52,402 nt of DNA from Bacteroidia bacterium (GTDB taxonomy: Bacteria > Bacteroidota > Bacteroidia > AKYH767-A > OLB10). This document shows, piece after piece, positions 1-9,375 of this stretch. Each line of letters opens with the position of its first letter. The stretch's first letter is position 1. The DNA is taken from NCBI GenBank assembly GCA_016788165.1, contig JAEUTH010000030.1:1-52402 (forward strand), read 5' to 3'. A model generated the notes under the pieces. That model ran no database searches, had not been told where the DNA came from, and saw only the letters and a list, made by a program, of their open reading frames with translations. The position numbers and the translations under genes were made by a program.

Positions 1-1
1 G

Positions 2-544
2 GACTCGGCAAACTTTCTGGCAAATGCTATTAACAGTTGGGTTAGCCCAATCAATCATTTTGAAGAGAACACCAAGCAGGTTAACCAAATTTACTTAGCT
101 ACCTGGGCCGAGGACATTAGCGAATTCGACAGCCTGCAATATGAAACACTATATACCATTGCCACCGAAAATGCAGCTACAGGAGGTAATGCAGTATATG
201 CGGCAAGAGTAATGTTGGGGTTAGATTTTAATGACGAGGCCTCGGCCAACAGAACAATTTATAGTGAAGTAAACGGAGGTTCGGCAAAGCAACCTGTTTC
301 ATTGATCCCAAACCCTGCAAAGGATAAAATAACTATTGGTTATGATTTACCCAATGAAAATGCTACCCTAACTATTTATGATAATCATGGAATTCAAGTG
401 GAAGCAATTAGTATTAAAGGCGAAGGCTTTTATAGTGAAAATCAAATTGAGGTAAAAAATCTTTCAGCAGGATTGTGTGACTACCTAATTGTTGAAGGCT
501 TAAACATTAATCATACAACAGGTAAATTCTTAATAGTAAAATAA
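2..544 (+). CDS. T9SS-sorted secreted protein, C-terminal part (5' end outside window)
   Basis: The frame is open from base 2 to a TAA at 542-544, so only the C-terminal 180 residues are visible; an internal ATG at 212 is not needed as a start. The last ~80 residues form a type A T9SS sorting domain: an IPNPAKDKI motif, alternating beta strands, and the terminal KNLSAGLCDYLIVEG block followed by GKFLIVK. The part before it (NQIYLATW, then GGNAVYAARVMLGLD) is a pattern common just upstream of this domain in Bacteroidota surface proteins. A Cys sits where the last block usually has Tyr or Phe. The protein should be exported by Sec, moved across the outer membrane by the type IX system, and released or anchored there. 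The catalytic or binding part lies upstream of the window, so its function is unknown. Confidence 0.85.
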   Translation, partial: DSANFLANAINSWVSPINHFEENTKQVNQIYLATWAEDISEFDSLQYETLYTIATENAATGGNAVYAARVMLGLDFNDEASANRTIYSEVNGGSAKQPVSLIPNPAKDKITIGYDLPNENATLTIYDNHGIQVEAISIKGEGFYSENQIEVKNLSAGLCDYLIVEGLNINHTTGKFLIVK

Positions 545-583
545 AAAACAAGGCTGCCTTTTTAAAGGCAGCCTTGTTTTTTA
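543..583. terminator. Bidirectional rho-independent terminator
   Basis: Two 15-base arms (AACAAGGCTGCCTTT and its complement) flank a 2-base loop, with an A-run on the left and a T-run on the right. It lies between two convergent genes and ends at the stop codon of the minus-strand one, so it can serve both. Confidence 0.9.
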
Positions 584-3500
584 TTAATCCACCATTAATT
601 TTTTGGTGATGGTTTGTTTGTCGGTTTTTAGTAAAACCAAATAAACACCTTTTTCAAATTTCGAAACATCAATCATTAATTGATTGTTGCCTGTTTGTTT
701 TTCGGTTACATGTTTAAAAACATTTTGTCCGGTGGCGTTTATTATTTCAATGATGTATGTTTCGGCTTTAGGGCTAAAGTATTTTAATGCCACATGTGTT
801 TTAGCCGGGTTAGGATACAATTGAACTTGATGGGCGTCAATGCTTTCTATACCAACGGTGCTGCAAGTGTCAATTACCAATGCTGTATTACGCATGGTGT
901 TGCAGGCAATTTCGGTAAATTGCCAACTGTAAAAGAAATAGTAATATCCGGGCGATCCCGCATTGCTATTGGTAACATTAACCGAATTGCTTTGGTAAGG
1001 ATAAATGGCACCACTGCTGTTACGATACAAATCAACCAGACCACGGCATTTAATAAAGTAATCGGTGCCGGGATATAATGTAAAGTTAAGTGGTACGGTT
1101 ACTGACCCTGTACTTGAGGCAATAAATACAGTTGTATCAACTACGGTATTACCTTGATTATCTAAAACCTCAATAGTTCTGTTGCCTGATGAGTTGGGAT
1201 ATACATCAACACTGGTAAGAATAACGGGGTTTAATACGTCAAAAAACAAACCGCGTATATCATTAGCTGTAAAGTATGCACCTGCGCCAATACTGTTGCT
1301 GGTTTCACCGGTATAGTCAATTAAACCGGCCGGAAAATCTTCGTCAACATAATAAGCAGTGCTTCCGTTTACATTTATATTTAACGATGGACCTGTGCCT
1401 ACTAGATTGCCCCCACCGGGTGCATCCCACCAGCGCAACGTACCCGTGCCACTGCCTGTTGCTGTTAAAGTTGCTGTAGTAGGGCCACAAACCGTTACAT
1501 TATTTGTAGCAGGAGCAGCCGTTGCCGAACTGCTTATATTAATAAAACTGTTAACCGTGTAGGTGTGGCTGCCAATGGCATTAGCTGCAATTAGTGTTAC
1601 CGGATAGGTGCCGGGTGTATTGTAGTAAACAACCGGATTTTGTTGTGCCGATGAGGTAGGATTGCCACCGGGCAAATCCCAATACCAGGCAGTGGGTTGG
1701 CCGGCACTCACATCGGTAAACTGTATTGCAGCGCCCGGGCATGAAATATTTTTATCTGAAATAAACGAAGCTGTAGGCGCATAAGCACCGGGTACATATA
1801 AATCGCTTTCCCACAAGCCGCGTCCATAAGTTGATGCTCTAATTTTACCGGTTGCATAATGTATGGCCAATTGTGTAACAATAACATTTGGCAGGCCATT
1901 AAAAAATGGTTGCCATATAGTAAGGGTGCTATCTTTATAATACACACCGGCATCGGTACCTATATATAATGCATCGTTGGAATTGTTTTGACGTGTGATA
2001 TAATTGATGGGAATATTAGGCAACGAGGTCGAAAGATTTATCCAGGTTACACCTTGATCGTTGGTTTGAAAAACTTTATTGCCACCCGAAAATCCCGAAT
2101 AGGTAATCCAGGCACGATTGGGGTCGGTATTACTGCATGCAATGGATGAAATAGTGCCGGCAGGTACATTGCTTATGGTGGTCCAGTTGGTGCCACCATT
2201 ATTGGTTTTGTAAAGTGCACCTGCTTTGGCTGCCCAAAGCACCTGATTATTTGCAGCACTTACAGCAATTGCATTTAAAGTGCCCGAATTACTAAACGAA
2301 CTTATTTTAGTCCATGTACTGCCTCCGTTATTGCTGCGCCAAACATTTACAAAACCTGCATAAAGTGTACTAGCTGTTATAGGGTCTTGCAGCCAGGGCG
2401 TAACCCAGGCTCCGGCTTCGTTAATGCTACCGTTGGCGCTGCTCCACGTATTGCCACCATTGGTGCTACGGTTTAAGCTGCCATTGTATTGCGAGCCCCA
2501 CATGTTTTGGTCGTTATTCCAGTCAATAAAAGCAAGCATGCCATCACCACCCATAACCTCTTGCCAAGTAGTGCCATTGCAACGGTTGGTACCATTGTCT
2601 TGCCAGCCTTGTATAAATAAACTCGCATTGGTGCTCGATTGGCCAAAACCATACATCTGGCTAATTTGTAAGCCATCACTTAAATCGGTCCAGGTGGTTC
2701 CATTATTTACCGTTTTAAATAATCCGCCATCGCAAGCTACCCAAACAGTATTGGCATCGGTGTAAACAATTTCATGCACATCGGCATGTACATAAGGCGC
2801 ACCTGATCCGGTCCAATGACCGTTTAACGAAAACGATGAACCACCATTTGTACTGCGCCAAACATTTACACCACCGGTTGTAACTTCGTTGGCATTGGTG
2901 GGCGAGGCAGCAAAACCCAAATCGTACCATCCTTGGCCGCCACTATCGCCACCATTCGAGTCCCAACCTAAAATATTGCCCGGGCTCGATACGGTTACCT
3001 TGGTAAACGATGTACCGCCATTGATTGATTTATATAATCCCTGAAAACCATAATCGGGTGCTACAATGGCAGCTAATACATAAACCACATCGGCATTGGC
3101 AGGCGTAACTGCTATTGCTAACCTGCTAACGGCAGATGCAGCAGGTAAGCCACTGCTTATTTTCGACCAGCTTACACCGCTGTTGGTACTTCGGTAAACT
3201 TCAGTACCTGAAGCATAGTAAGTTGTTGGGGTACCCGGTTTCATTTCTAAATCTTTAAACGAACCGGCTTGCACATTAGCGAAGGTAATACCGGCATCAA
3301 TACTTCTGAAAATACCGGCCGATGTAGCCACTAATAAATTGTTGGTATTGCTTGGGTCAATCAATATTTTACTCATTTGTCGTCCGTTTGCAGTAAAAAA
3401 CGACAGGCCTGTACTTTGCCAGGTGTTGCCACCATCAACCGATTTAAGTAAACCAACGGTATATGTATCGCCCGCATCGCCATCGCCTGTAGCTAAATAC

Positions 3501-4099
3501 ATAATATTGGTATTGGTAGGATCAATTGCCAAATCGGTACATCCAATAACGCTGGGCAATAAATCTGTATTTGTACTCCAGGTGGCACCGCCATCATTAC
3601 TTTTCCATAATCCGCCCGAAGGTGCACCCACCCAAATGTTATTAATGTTGTTAGGGTCGAAACGCACAAAGTTTAACCGCCCCGAGCCACCACCAATGGG
3701 TTTAGTGGTAGTTGGGCCAATAAGCGTCCAATTGCCGGCACCATTGGTACTCATGTTGTTTTTGTAACGTTGCATTTCGGCAAAAGTGTACGATGGGTCA
3801 AAGCGTTGGCCATTGCTGTAAACTCTGGGTTTCATAAACCATTCCCAGCGTTTGTATTGCATAAAACCGGGTACTTCTAATTCTTCCTCGCTTACACCTT
3901 CGTTGCGTAGCTTACGCGCTTTTTTCATAGCACGTTCTATTTCACGCTCCTTTTTTACATAGTATTTATCAAAAGCCTTTTGCACTTCAAAGAAGTTTAC
4001 ATCAGGGTCTTTCATTTTTGTAATCCAATCCTGACCTGATGCACCATGCATCAAACCAAAAAACAATAAAAGGGAACTTAGTAATTTAATTTTTTTCAT
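584..4099 (-). CDS. Secreted BNR/VPS10-like beta-propeller protein with PKD domain and T9SS sorting signal
   Basis: About 1171 residues. The N-terminus (MKKIKLLSSLLLFFGLMHGASGQ) is a signal peptide. Residues ~130-770 carry many sortilin/BNR-type repeats with the pattern S(T/N)NGGxxW or SxDGGxTW, which fold as beta-propellers and are found in sialidases, xyloglucanases and VPS10-like proteins. A PKD domain follows at ~785-845 (FTDVSAG, then YYNTPGTYPVTLIA), then a DUF-like beta module, and the last ~80 residues are a T9SS sorting domain (LYPNPAKTH to KKLMVD). The frame extends upstream to a TTG at 4123, but that TTG is part of the predicted -7 promoter element, so the ATG at 4099 is chosen. 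No catalytic residues can be assigned; a binding, adhesion or hydrolytic role at the cell surface is inference. Confidence 0.85.
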   Translation of the reverse strand: MKKIKLLSSLLLFFGLMHGASGQDWITKMKDPDVNFFEVQKAFDKYYVKKEREIERAMKKARKLRNEGVSEEELEVPGFMQYKRWEWFMKPRVYSNGQRFDPSYTFAEMQRYKNNMSTNGAGNWTLIGPTTTKPIGGGSGRLNFVRFDPNNINNIWVGAPSGGLWKSNDGGATWSTNTDLLPSVIGCTDLAIDPTNTNIMYLATGDGDAGDTYTVGLLKSVDGGNTWQSTGLSFFTANGRQMSKILIDPSNTNNLLVATSAGIFRSIDAGITFANVQAGSFKDLEMKPGTPTTYYASGTEVYRSTNSGVSWSKISSGLPAASAVSRLAIAVTPANADVVYVLAAIVAPDYGFQGLYKSINGGTSFTKVTVSSPGNILGWDSNGGDSGGQGWYDLGFAASPTNANEVTTGGVNVWRSTNGGSSFSLNGHWTGSGAPYVHADVHEIVYTDANTVWVACDGGLFKTVNNGTTWTDLSDGLQISQMYGFGQSSTNASLFIQGWQDNGTNRCNGTTWQEVMGGDGMLAFIDWNNDQNMWGSQYNGSLNRSTNGGNTWSSANGSINEAGAWVTPWLQDPITASTLYAGFVNVWRSNNGGSTWTKISSFSNSGTLNAIAVSAANNQVLWAAKAGALYKTNNGGTNWTTISNVPAGTISSIACSNTDPNRAWITYSGFSGGNKVFQTNDQGVTWINLSTSLPNIPINYITRQNNSNDALYIGTDAGVYYKDSTLTIWQPFFNGLPNVIVTQLAIHYATGKIRASTYGRGLWESDLYVPGAYAPTASFISDKNISCPGAAIQFTDVSAGQPTAWYWDLPGGNPTSSAQQNPVVYYNTPGTYPVTLIAANAIGSHTYTVNSFINISSSATAAPATNNVTVCGPTTATLTATGSGTGTLRWWDAPGGGNLVGTGPSLNINVNGSTAYYVDEDFPAGLIDYTGETSNSIGAGAYFTANDIRGLFFDVLNPVILTSVDVYPNSSGNRTIEVLDNQGNTVVDTTVFIASSTGSVTVPLNFTLYPGTDYFIKCRGLVDLYRNSSGAIYPYQSNSVNVTNSNAGSPGYYYFFYSWQFTEIACNTMRNTALVIDTCSTVGIESIDAHQVQLYPNPAKTHVALKYFSPKAETYIIEIINATGQNVFKHVTEKQTGNNQLMIDVSKFEKGVYLVLLKTDKQTITKKLMVD

Positions 4100-4120
4100 A
4101 AAGTGGGTTTGTTTATTTTT

Positions 4121-4150
4121 CAAATGTATGCGTTACATTGAAGCAATCAA
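4121..4150 (-). promoter_or_regulatory. Bacteroidetes-type promoter (TTG-N19-TACATTTG)
   Basis: Read on the minus strand, TTG at 4150-4148 is followed after 19 bases by TACATTTG at 4128-4121. This matches the known Bacteroidetes sigma consensus (TTTG / TAnnTTTG). The predicted transcript starts near 4114 and leaves a leader of about 15 bases before the ATG at 4099. Confidence 0.65.
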
Positions 4151-4240
4151 GCGCTCATACCAATATTACAAATTGACAACAAAGTTTTGTGGCCAAATTA
4201 TATGAATGATTTGAGTTGCTTTTTTTAGGAATATTTTTTT

Positions 4241-4248
4241 TATGCTTG
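4241..4248 (+). promoter_or_regulatory. Possible -7 element of the PGM1-like ligase gene
   Basis: TATGCTTG (one mismatch to TAnnTTTG) lies 22 bases after a TTG at 4216-4218. It would give a leader of about 90 bases that contains a G-rich run and a hairpin. The match is weak, so this is tentative. Confidence 0.3.
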
Positions 4249-4292
4249 CATACTTCGAATATGCAAAATTCGATTGGGGTGGGGGTAACAAC

Positions 4293-4323
4293 TGTGGGTT
4301 AAATCGCTAAACGATTAACCACA
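4293..4323 (+). other. Leader hairpin upstream of the PGM1-like ligase
   Basis: An imperfect inverted repeat (TGTGG-GTTAA-ATCG, loop ctaaa, CGATTAACCACA) forms a 12-bp stem with two single-base bulges, ending 20 bases before the ATG at 4344. A G-rich run (GGGGTGGGGG, ~4275-4285) precedes it. There is no T-run, so it is not a simple terminator; a role in translation control or RNA stability is inference. Confidence 0.4.
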
Positions 4324-4343
4324 ATTAAAAGCAAAACCTGATT

Positions 4344-5888
4344 ATGATAACAGATAACTATTTAAATGCAGCATCGGGCGCAAGCCACTTCGACCCCGTT
4401 TTTAATAATTTGCAAGAGCGTTTAAGTCGCAATTACATCGAACATTATATGGACGATTTAACCGACAAAACCGTGGTTATTGTGCCCAGTTTAACGTTAG
4501 ATCGCGAGATACTTAAATCAATAAAAGGAGCTGTACATTATGAAGAGCGGATGCTATGTATGCTTTTGTATTTACGCATGCCACGCACCCATGTAATATA
4601 CGTAACCAGTGCACCCATCGAAGAAAGTATTATTGATTATTACCTCACACTTTTGCCCGGCATTACCGGTTATCATGCAAGGCAACGATTAACCTTGTTT
4701 AGTTGTTATGATACATCTGATAAATCGTTAACGCAAAAAATTGTTGACAGACCCAGACTGGTGCAACGCATACGCGAAAAAATACGCGATGTTGAAAAAG
4801 CACATTTAACATGCTTTAATGTTACCGAGTATGAAAAGCAGTTGGCTTTGGCTTTAAACATTCCGATTTACGGATGCGACCCGCGGCTATTGTATTTAGG
4901 TACTAAAACCGGTAGCCGTTTAATATTTAAAAAGTTGGGCATACCGGTGCCTACCGGTTTCGAAAATTTAAAAAACGACCACGAAATTGCCACCGCTTTA
5001 GCCAAACTTAAAATTGATAATCCCAAATTAGAAAAAGCCGTTATAAAAATGAATGATGGCTTTTCGGGCGAAGGAAATGCCATTTACTATTATGGCGATT
5101 TAAAAGCTACTGACGATAAATTACCCAATGTGATTTTGCAAACATTGCCATTACATACCAAAGTGGTTGCAGAACATATAAGCTTTATTGCTTTTATGAG
5201 TCAGTTTAACGAAATGGGTGGCATTGTTGAGGAGTTTGTTTTGGGTGATGTTAAAGAATCGCCATCGGTACAATGTCGCATAAACCCTTTAGGCCAAACC
5301 GAAATTATTTCAACCCACGATCAGTTGTTGGGTGGCGAAGGTGGTCAGGTGTTTATTGGGGCTACATTTCCGGCAAATAAAGCATACAATGCCGATATTG
5401 CTAAAATGGGCAATAGCATTGCCGAAGAGTTACGCAGTTTAGGTGTGCTTGGTCGTTTTGGTATTGATTTTATTTCGGTTAAACAACCTGATAATACCTG
5501 GCAACATTTTGCAATAGAAATTAATTTGCGCAAGGGCGGTACTACACATCCTTTTATGATGTTGCAATTTTTAACCAATGGCGAGTTTAATTGGAAAGAC
5601 GGTATATACACCATGAGTAATGGCCAGCAGCGTTGTTACTTTGCTTCTGATAATGTAGTAAGCGAAAAATACATTGGCATAACACCACACGATTTAATTG
5701 AAATTGCCATGAATAACCACCTACTGTACGATGGCAGCAAACAAACCGGTGTAATGTTTCACATGATTGGCGCTTTATCGCAACATGGCAAAATTGGTGT
5801 GGTTTGCATTGGCAAAACCAATGACGAAGCGCGTGAATTTTACGAAAGAACCATTCAGTTATTGGATAAAGAAAGTACTTATCATTAA
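4344..5888 (+). CDS. PGM1-like ATP-grasp peptide/carboxylate-amine ligase
   Basis: 514 residues in three parts as in the peptide ligase PGM1 family: a pre-ATP-grasp domain (~1-190), an ATP-grasp core (~190-410) and a PGM1-type C-terminal domain (~420-514). Visible motifs are the nucleotide-binding lysine with glycine loop (K235, in VIKMNDGFSGEGN), a second strand VEEFVLG, and the metal-binding segment EINLRKGGTTHP at 392-403, which is typical of this family. PGM1 of the pheganomycin pathway joins a carboxylate to an amine of a peptide at the cost of ATP. The substrate here is unknown: no precursor peptide gene or other biosynthesis gene sits next to it, only the HSDR_N-type gene 32 bases downstream, likely in the same transcript. 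Family placement is fairly sure; the reaction is inferred. Confidence 0.8.
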   Translation: MITDNYLNAASGASHFDPVFNNLQERLSRNYIEHYMDDLTDKTVVIVPSLTLDREILKSIKGAVHYEERMLCMLLYLRMPRTHVIYVTSAPIEESIIDYYLTLLPGITGYHARQRLTLFSCYDTSDKSLTQKIVDRPRLVQRIREKIRDVEKAHLTCFNVTEYEKQLALALNIPIYGCDPRLLYLGTKTGSRLIFKKLGIPVPTGFENLKNDHEIATALAKLKIDNPKLEKAVIKMNDGFSGEGNAIYYYGDLKATDDKLPNVILQTLPLHTKVVAEHISFIAFMSQFNEMGGIVEEFVLGDVKESPSVQCRINPLGQTEIISTHDQLLGGEGGQVFIGATFPANKAYNADIAKMGNSIAEELRSLGVLGRFGIDFISVKQPDNTWQHFAIEINLRKGGTTHPFMMLQFLTNGEFNWKDGIYTMSNGQQRCYFASDNVVSEKYIGITPHDLIEIAMNNHLLYDGSKQTGVMFHMIGALSQHGKIGVVCIGKTNDEAREFYERTIQLLDKESTYH

Positions 5889-5920
5889 TTCATACCGGAG
5901 TGGTAGCACCTGCTTAGTTT

Positions 5921-6361
5921 ATGTATGTAAAATTAAACTTGCCCCAGGTTGATTTAAAGTTCAAACAAACGGGCGATATACATTTGGTATATGATGTAAT
6001 ACGTAAAAAGTATATCCAAATAACACCTGAAGAGTGGGTAAGGCAACATATAATTCACTATTGTATCCAGTTAAAATATCCCAAAACCCTAATGGCTGTT
6101 GAAACAGGTTTAAAGATGTTTGCGGTTTTAAATCGTACCGATGTTTTAATTTACAATAGAATGGGCAAACCCTGGATGCTTATCGAATGCAAAGCACCGG
6201 AAGTAAAGCTAAATCAAAATGCCTTTCAACAGGCACTTCGCTATCATTTGAATTTATCGGTTCAATATTTAGTACTAAGTAATGGTATGCAACACTTTTG
6301 TTTTGAGGTATGTAATAACGAGTTGTTGCTCCAAAAAAACATGCCTGCTTTTCCGCTGTAA
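5921..6361 (+). CDS. Type I restriction enzyme R N-terminal-like protein (HSDR_N_2 family)
   Basis: 146 residues, a stand-alone version of the nuclease-like domain found at the N-terminus of HsdR. The PD-(D/E)xK core is visible: a conserved Asp in NRTDVLIYN, then the ECK triad element in MLIECKAPEV and a Gln in NAFQQALRYH. Proteins of this size and pattern occur across Bacteroidota without HsdM or HsdS and none are seen here, so this is not a working restriction system. It begins 32 bases after the ATP-grasp ligase and is probably co-transcribed. A role in DNA repair or nucleic-acid processing is only a guess. Confidence 0.8.
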   Translation: MYVKLNLPQVDLKFKQTGDIHLVYDVIRKKYIQITPEEWVRQHIIHYCIQLKYPKTLMAVETGLKMFAVLNRTDVLIYNRMGKPWMLIECKAPEVKLNQNAFQQALRYHLNLSVQYLVLSNGMQHFCFEVCNNELLLQKNMPAFPL

Positions 6362-6445
6362 TGCAATCATGTTTCATTTTTATGTAAATTAATTTTTCCG
6401 AAAGGCTTTAAATTCGGTAATAAAATTTGACTTGCCGAAATAAAT

Positions 6446-6453
6446 TACATTCG
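6446..6453 (+). promoter_or_regulatory. -7 element TACATTCG of the subtilase gene
   Basis: TACATTCG is one base off TAnnTTTG and lies 21 bases before the ATG at 6475; a TTTG at 6426-6429 sits 16 bases upstream, slightly short for a -33 box. The same TAnnTTCG form recurs before other genes in this window. Confidence 0.4.
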
Positions 6454-6474
6454 CCACGCTTAAAACCCATCCCT

Positions 6475-9282
6475 ATGAAATTTAAATTTAACCTTCTTGT
6501 ATTAGCCACAACCGTTTTACTACAGCAAAATTTGTTTGCACAAACAGTGAAAACAAAAAATGCAGCCGCTAAATACAAACCACAAACGGTTGTTATTAAG
6601 GTGCTGCCACAATTAAGGCATCTATGCGAAAATGAAAAAATTAACGACTATAAATTGCAACAAGTATTTTCCGAACTCGGCTTAGCACATGTTACCAAAA
6701 AATTTAAAAATCACCGCAGGCCCGAAACAGCCTACAATGCGCAACAACAACCGTTGGTTGATTTAAGCTTAATTTATCAACTACAATACAACGGTAAACT
6801 TACCGTACAACAGGCCATTAAAAAACTTATGGCTACGGGCCATTTGCAATATGCCGATCCGCATTACATCTATCAAACTTTTTATACACCTAACGACCCG
6901 CAATTAAACAATCAATACTTTTTTACAAATATCAATGCATACAATGCCTGGGATATTCAAAAAGGTGACACCAATGTAGTGGTAGGCATTGTTGACTCGG
7001 GCAGCGACCCCAACCACCCCGATTTAGCTGCTAACCTAAAACACAATTATGCCGACCCTGTAAATGGTTTAGACGATGATGCCGATGGATTTATTGATAA
7101 TTTTTCGGGTTGGGATGTAAGCGAAAATGATAACGATGCAACCGTAGGTTCCGAGCCACATGGCTCACATGTATCGGGCTGTGCTGCTGCTGTAACCGAT
7201 AACAATGTGGGTGTAGCAGGCATAGGTTTTAATTGCAAGTTTATTCCGGTAAAGGCATCGTTGGATGCAAGTGTAACTTCAATTGATAATGGCTATGAAG
7301 GTATTGTTTATGCAGCCGATCATGGCGCTAATATTATCAATTGCTCATGGGGTGGTGCCGGTGGCAGTAGTTTTGGGCAAGATGTTATAAACTATGCTGT
7401 GTATAATAAAAATGTAACCATGATGTGTAGCGCAGGTAATGCCAATACAGAAGATATAAACTATCCGGCCGGCTATGCCAATGTGTTTTCAATTGCCAGC
7501 ACAAATTCATCTGACGGCAAATCGTCATTTAGTAGTTATGGTGCAACTATAGATATGTGTGCACCCGGCTCAGGTATTCAATCTACAGTGTATAACAACA
7601 GCTACACACAAATGAGTGGCACATCAATGGCATCACCCATTGCTGCAGGATGTGCAGCGCTTGTAAAATCACAATTCCCCAATTACACCGGGCAGCAAGT
7701 GGGCGAGCAATTGCGCGTAACCTGCGATAATATTTATGGTGTAGGTATAAATAGTCAATACCTTAATAAATTAGGCACAGGCCGTATTAATTTATTCGAA
7801 GCATTAACCAATACAACCACGCCATCAATCAGGTTTACACATCAATTAGCAACCGATAACAACGACAATACATTCGTTAATGGCGATACCGTTCGCTTGA
7901 GTGGTGTACATAAAAACTTTTTAGCTCCTACTACCAATCTAACAGCAACATTAAGTACTACAAACCCTATTGTAACCATACTTAACAATACTATAAACTT
8001 AGGAGTTGTAAATACACTCGACTCAGTAAACAATGTTGCCAATCCGTTTACTTTTAAAATAAATGCCACCGCTGGTTTAAATGCTAAAGTGCAGTTTAAG
8101 CTAACTTATAACGATGGCACATATCAAGATGTAGAGATGATAATTATGACTGTAAATGTGGATTATATAAACTTTAGTGTAAACAATATTGCCACCACAG
8201 TTACCAGTAAAGGACGCATTGGTTTTAATAATGATAACAATGCCGATGGGCAAGGCTTTATGTATGATGGCGAAAATTTAATGTATGATGGTGGATTAAT
8301 GATTGGAAATAGCAGTAGTGCCGTTAGCGATGTAATACGTGGTACAGGCAGTGGCAACGATGCCGACTTTCAATCCATTAACCGCATACAACAATTGTTA
8401 CCTGCTGCAACAAGCAATTTTGATACGTATGGGTTTATGAGTGATGTATCGTCAACCACACCCTTAAACATTCAGGTAAGGCATAAAAGTTTTGCATGGA
8501 GTAATACACCTGACAATAAGTATGTAATTGTTGAATATGTAATAAAAAACAATGCCGCATCAGCACTAAATAACGTACGTGCCGGTTTGTGTTTTGATTG
8601 GGATATTATGGATTATACCCAAAACCGTTCGTCCGAAAATGCAAGCATACGCTTAGGCTATTCATTTAATACACAAGTTGGCGGATTGTATGCCGGAGTA
8701 AAAGTTTTAACCAGTGGTGGTTTTAACCATTATGCTATTGATAACATTTCTGGTGGAGGTGGTGGTTTAGACATATCGGGCGGTTTTACAACAGCCGGTA
8801 AATTTACAACACTTAGTACAGCAAGGGCTGCTGCAGGTACTAATGGTACCGGCAATGATGTTATTGATATCGTTGCCACCGGACCCTATAACATTGCTGC
8901 AGGCGACAGTATAAAAATTGCATTTGCCATACTTGCCGGTACTGAATTGGCCGACTTGGAAAACAGCGCCAACAGTGCACAAATAAAATATGATGGCTTA
9001 ACTGCCATTAAAGATTTGGATAACAAAATGCAATTACAACTTATGCCAAACCCAGCCAATGATTTGGTAAACTTAGGGTTTACAGTAGTCAGGCCAGGTG
9101 CAGTTAACATTAGTATTTATAATGCAAATGGCAAGCTGGTAAAGCAAACAGGTAACGTATATAGTATGGGTTATGTTAATGAGTCAATAAATACAAGCCA
9201 ACTTAGCAACGGTATTTATATGATTGTTGTTAAACAAGGAAATAGTACAACCAGCACAAAACTTACCATAATGCATCAATAG
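6475..9282 (+). CDS. Secreted S8 family serine peptidase (subtilase) with T9SS sorting domain
   Basis: 935 residues from the ATG at 6475; a longer frame from a TTG at 6427 is rejected because it puts 16 polar residues in front of a clear signal peptide (MKFKFNLLVLATTVLLQQ, cleavage after FAQ). An inhibitor-like prodomain follows, then the peptidase domain with the full triad: Asp174 (VGIVDSGSD), His229 (PHGSHVSG) and Ser384 (GTSMASP). After ~residue 450 come beta-rich modules, and the last ~80 residues are a T9SS domain (LMPNPANDL to SNGIYMIVVKQG). It should act outside the cell or on its surface as an endopeptidase, in nutrient acquisition or protein maturation; substrate unknown. Monocistronic by spacing. 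Confidence 0.92.
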   Translation: MKFKFNLLVLATTVLLQQNLFAQTVKTKNAAAKYKPQTVVIKVLPQLRHLCENEKINDYKLQQVFSELGLAHVTKKFKNHRRPETAYNAQQQPLVDLSLIYQLQYNGKLTVQQAIKKLMATGHLQYADPHYIYQTFYTPNDPQLNNQYFFTNINAYNAWDIQKGDTNVVVGIVDSGSDPNHPDLAANLKHNYADPVNGLDDDADGFIDNFSGWDVSENDNDATVGSEPHGSHVSGCAAAVTDNNVGVAGIGFNCKFIPVKASLDASVTSIDNGYEGIVYAADHGANIINCSWGGAGGSSFGQDVINYAVYNKNVTMMCSAGNANTEDINYPAGYANVFSIASTNSSDGKSSFSSYGATIDMCAPGSGIQSTVYNNSYTQMSGTSMASPIAAGCAALVKSQFPNYTGQQVGEQLRVTCDNIYGVGINSQYLNKLGTGRINLFEALTNTTTPSIRFTHQLATDNNDNTFVNGDTVRLSGVHKNFLAPTTNLTATLSTTNPIVTILNNTINLGVVNTLDSVNNVANPFTFKINATAGLNAKVQFKLTYNDGTYQDVEMIIMTVNVDYINFSVNNIATTVTSKGRIGFNNDNNADGQGFMYDGENLMYDGGLMIGNSSSAVSDVIRGTGSGNDADFQSINRIQQLLPAATSNFDTYGFMSDVSSTTPLNIQVRHKSFAWSNTPDNKYVIVEYVIKNNAASALNNVRAGLCFDWDIMDYTQNRSSENASIRLGYSFNTQVGGLYAGVKVLTSGGFNHYAIDNISGGGGGLDISGGFTTAGKFTTLSTARAAAGTNGTGNDVIDIVATGPYNIAAGDSIKIAFAILAGTELADLENSANSAQIKYDGLTAIKDLDNKMQLQLMPNPANDLVNLGFTVVRPGAVNISIYNANGKLVKQTGNVYSMGYVNESINTSQLSNGIYMIVVKQGNSTTSTKLTIMHQ

Positions 9283-9375
9283 TTTACGATTTGAAGTCAA
9301 TTATTAATTTTGACCGCTGGTTTATAAAATTATCAATTCAGAAAGATTTAATATTAAAAATAAAAGCAAGTTATT

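Noticed and set aside
5345..5614. Several long antisense frames, here and over sucD, thiolase, dnaN and DUF4412
   Set aside because: They mirror conserved coding genes and show no domain, signal peptide or promoter.
5921..6361. A restriction-modification system
   Set aside because: Only a short HsdR_N-like protein is present, without methylase, specificity or helicase genes.
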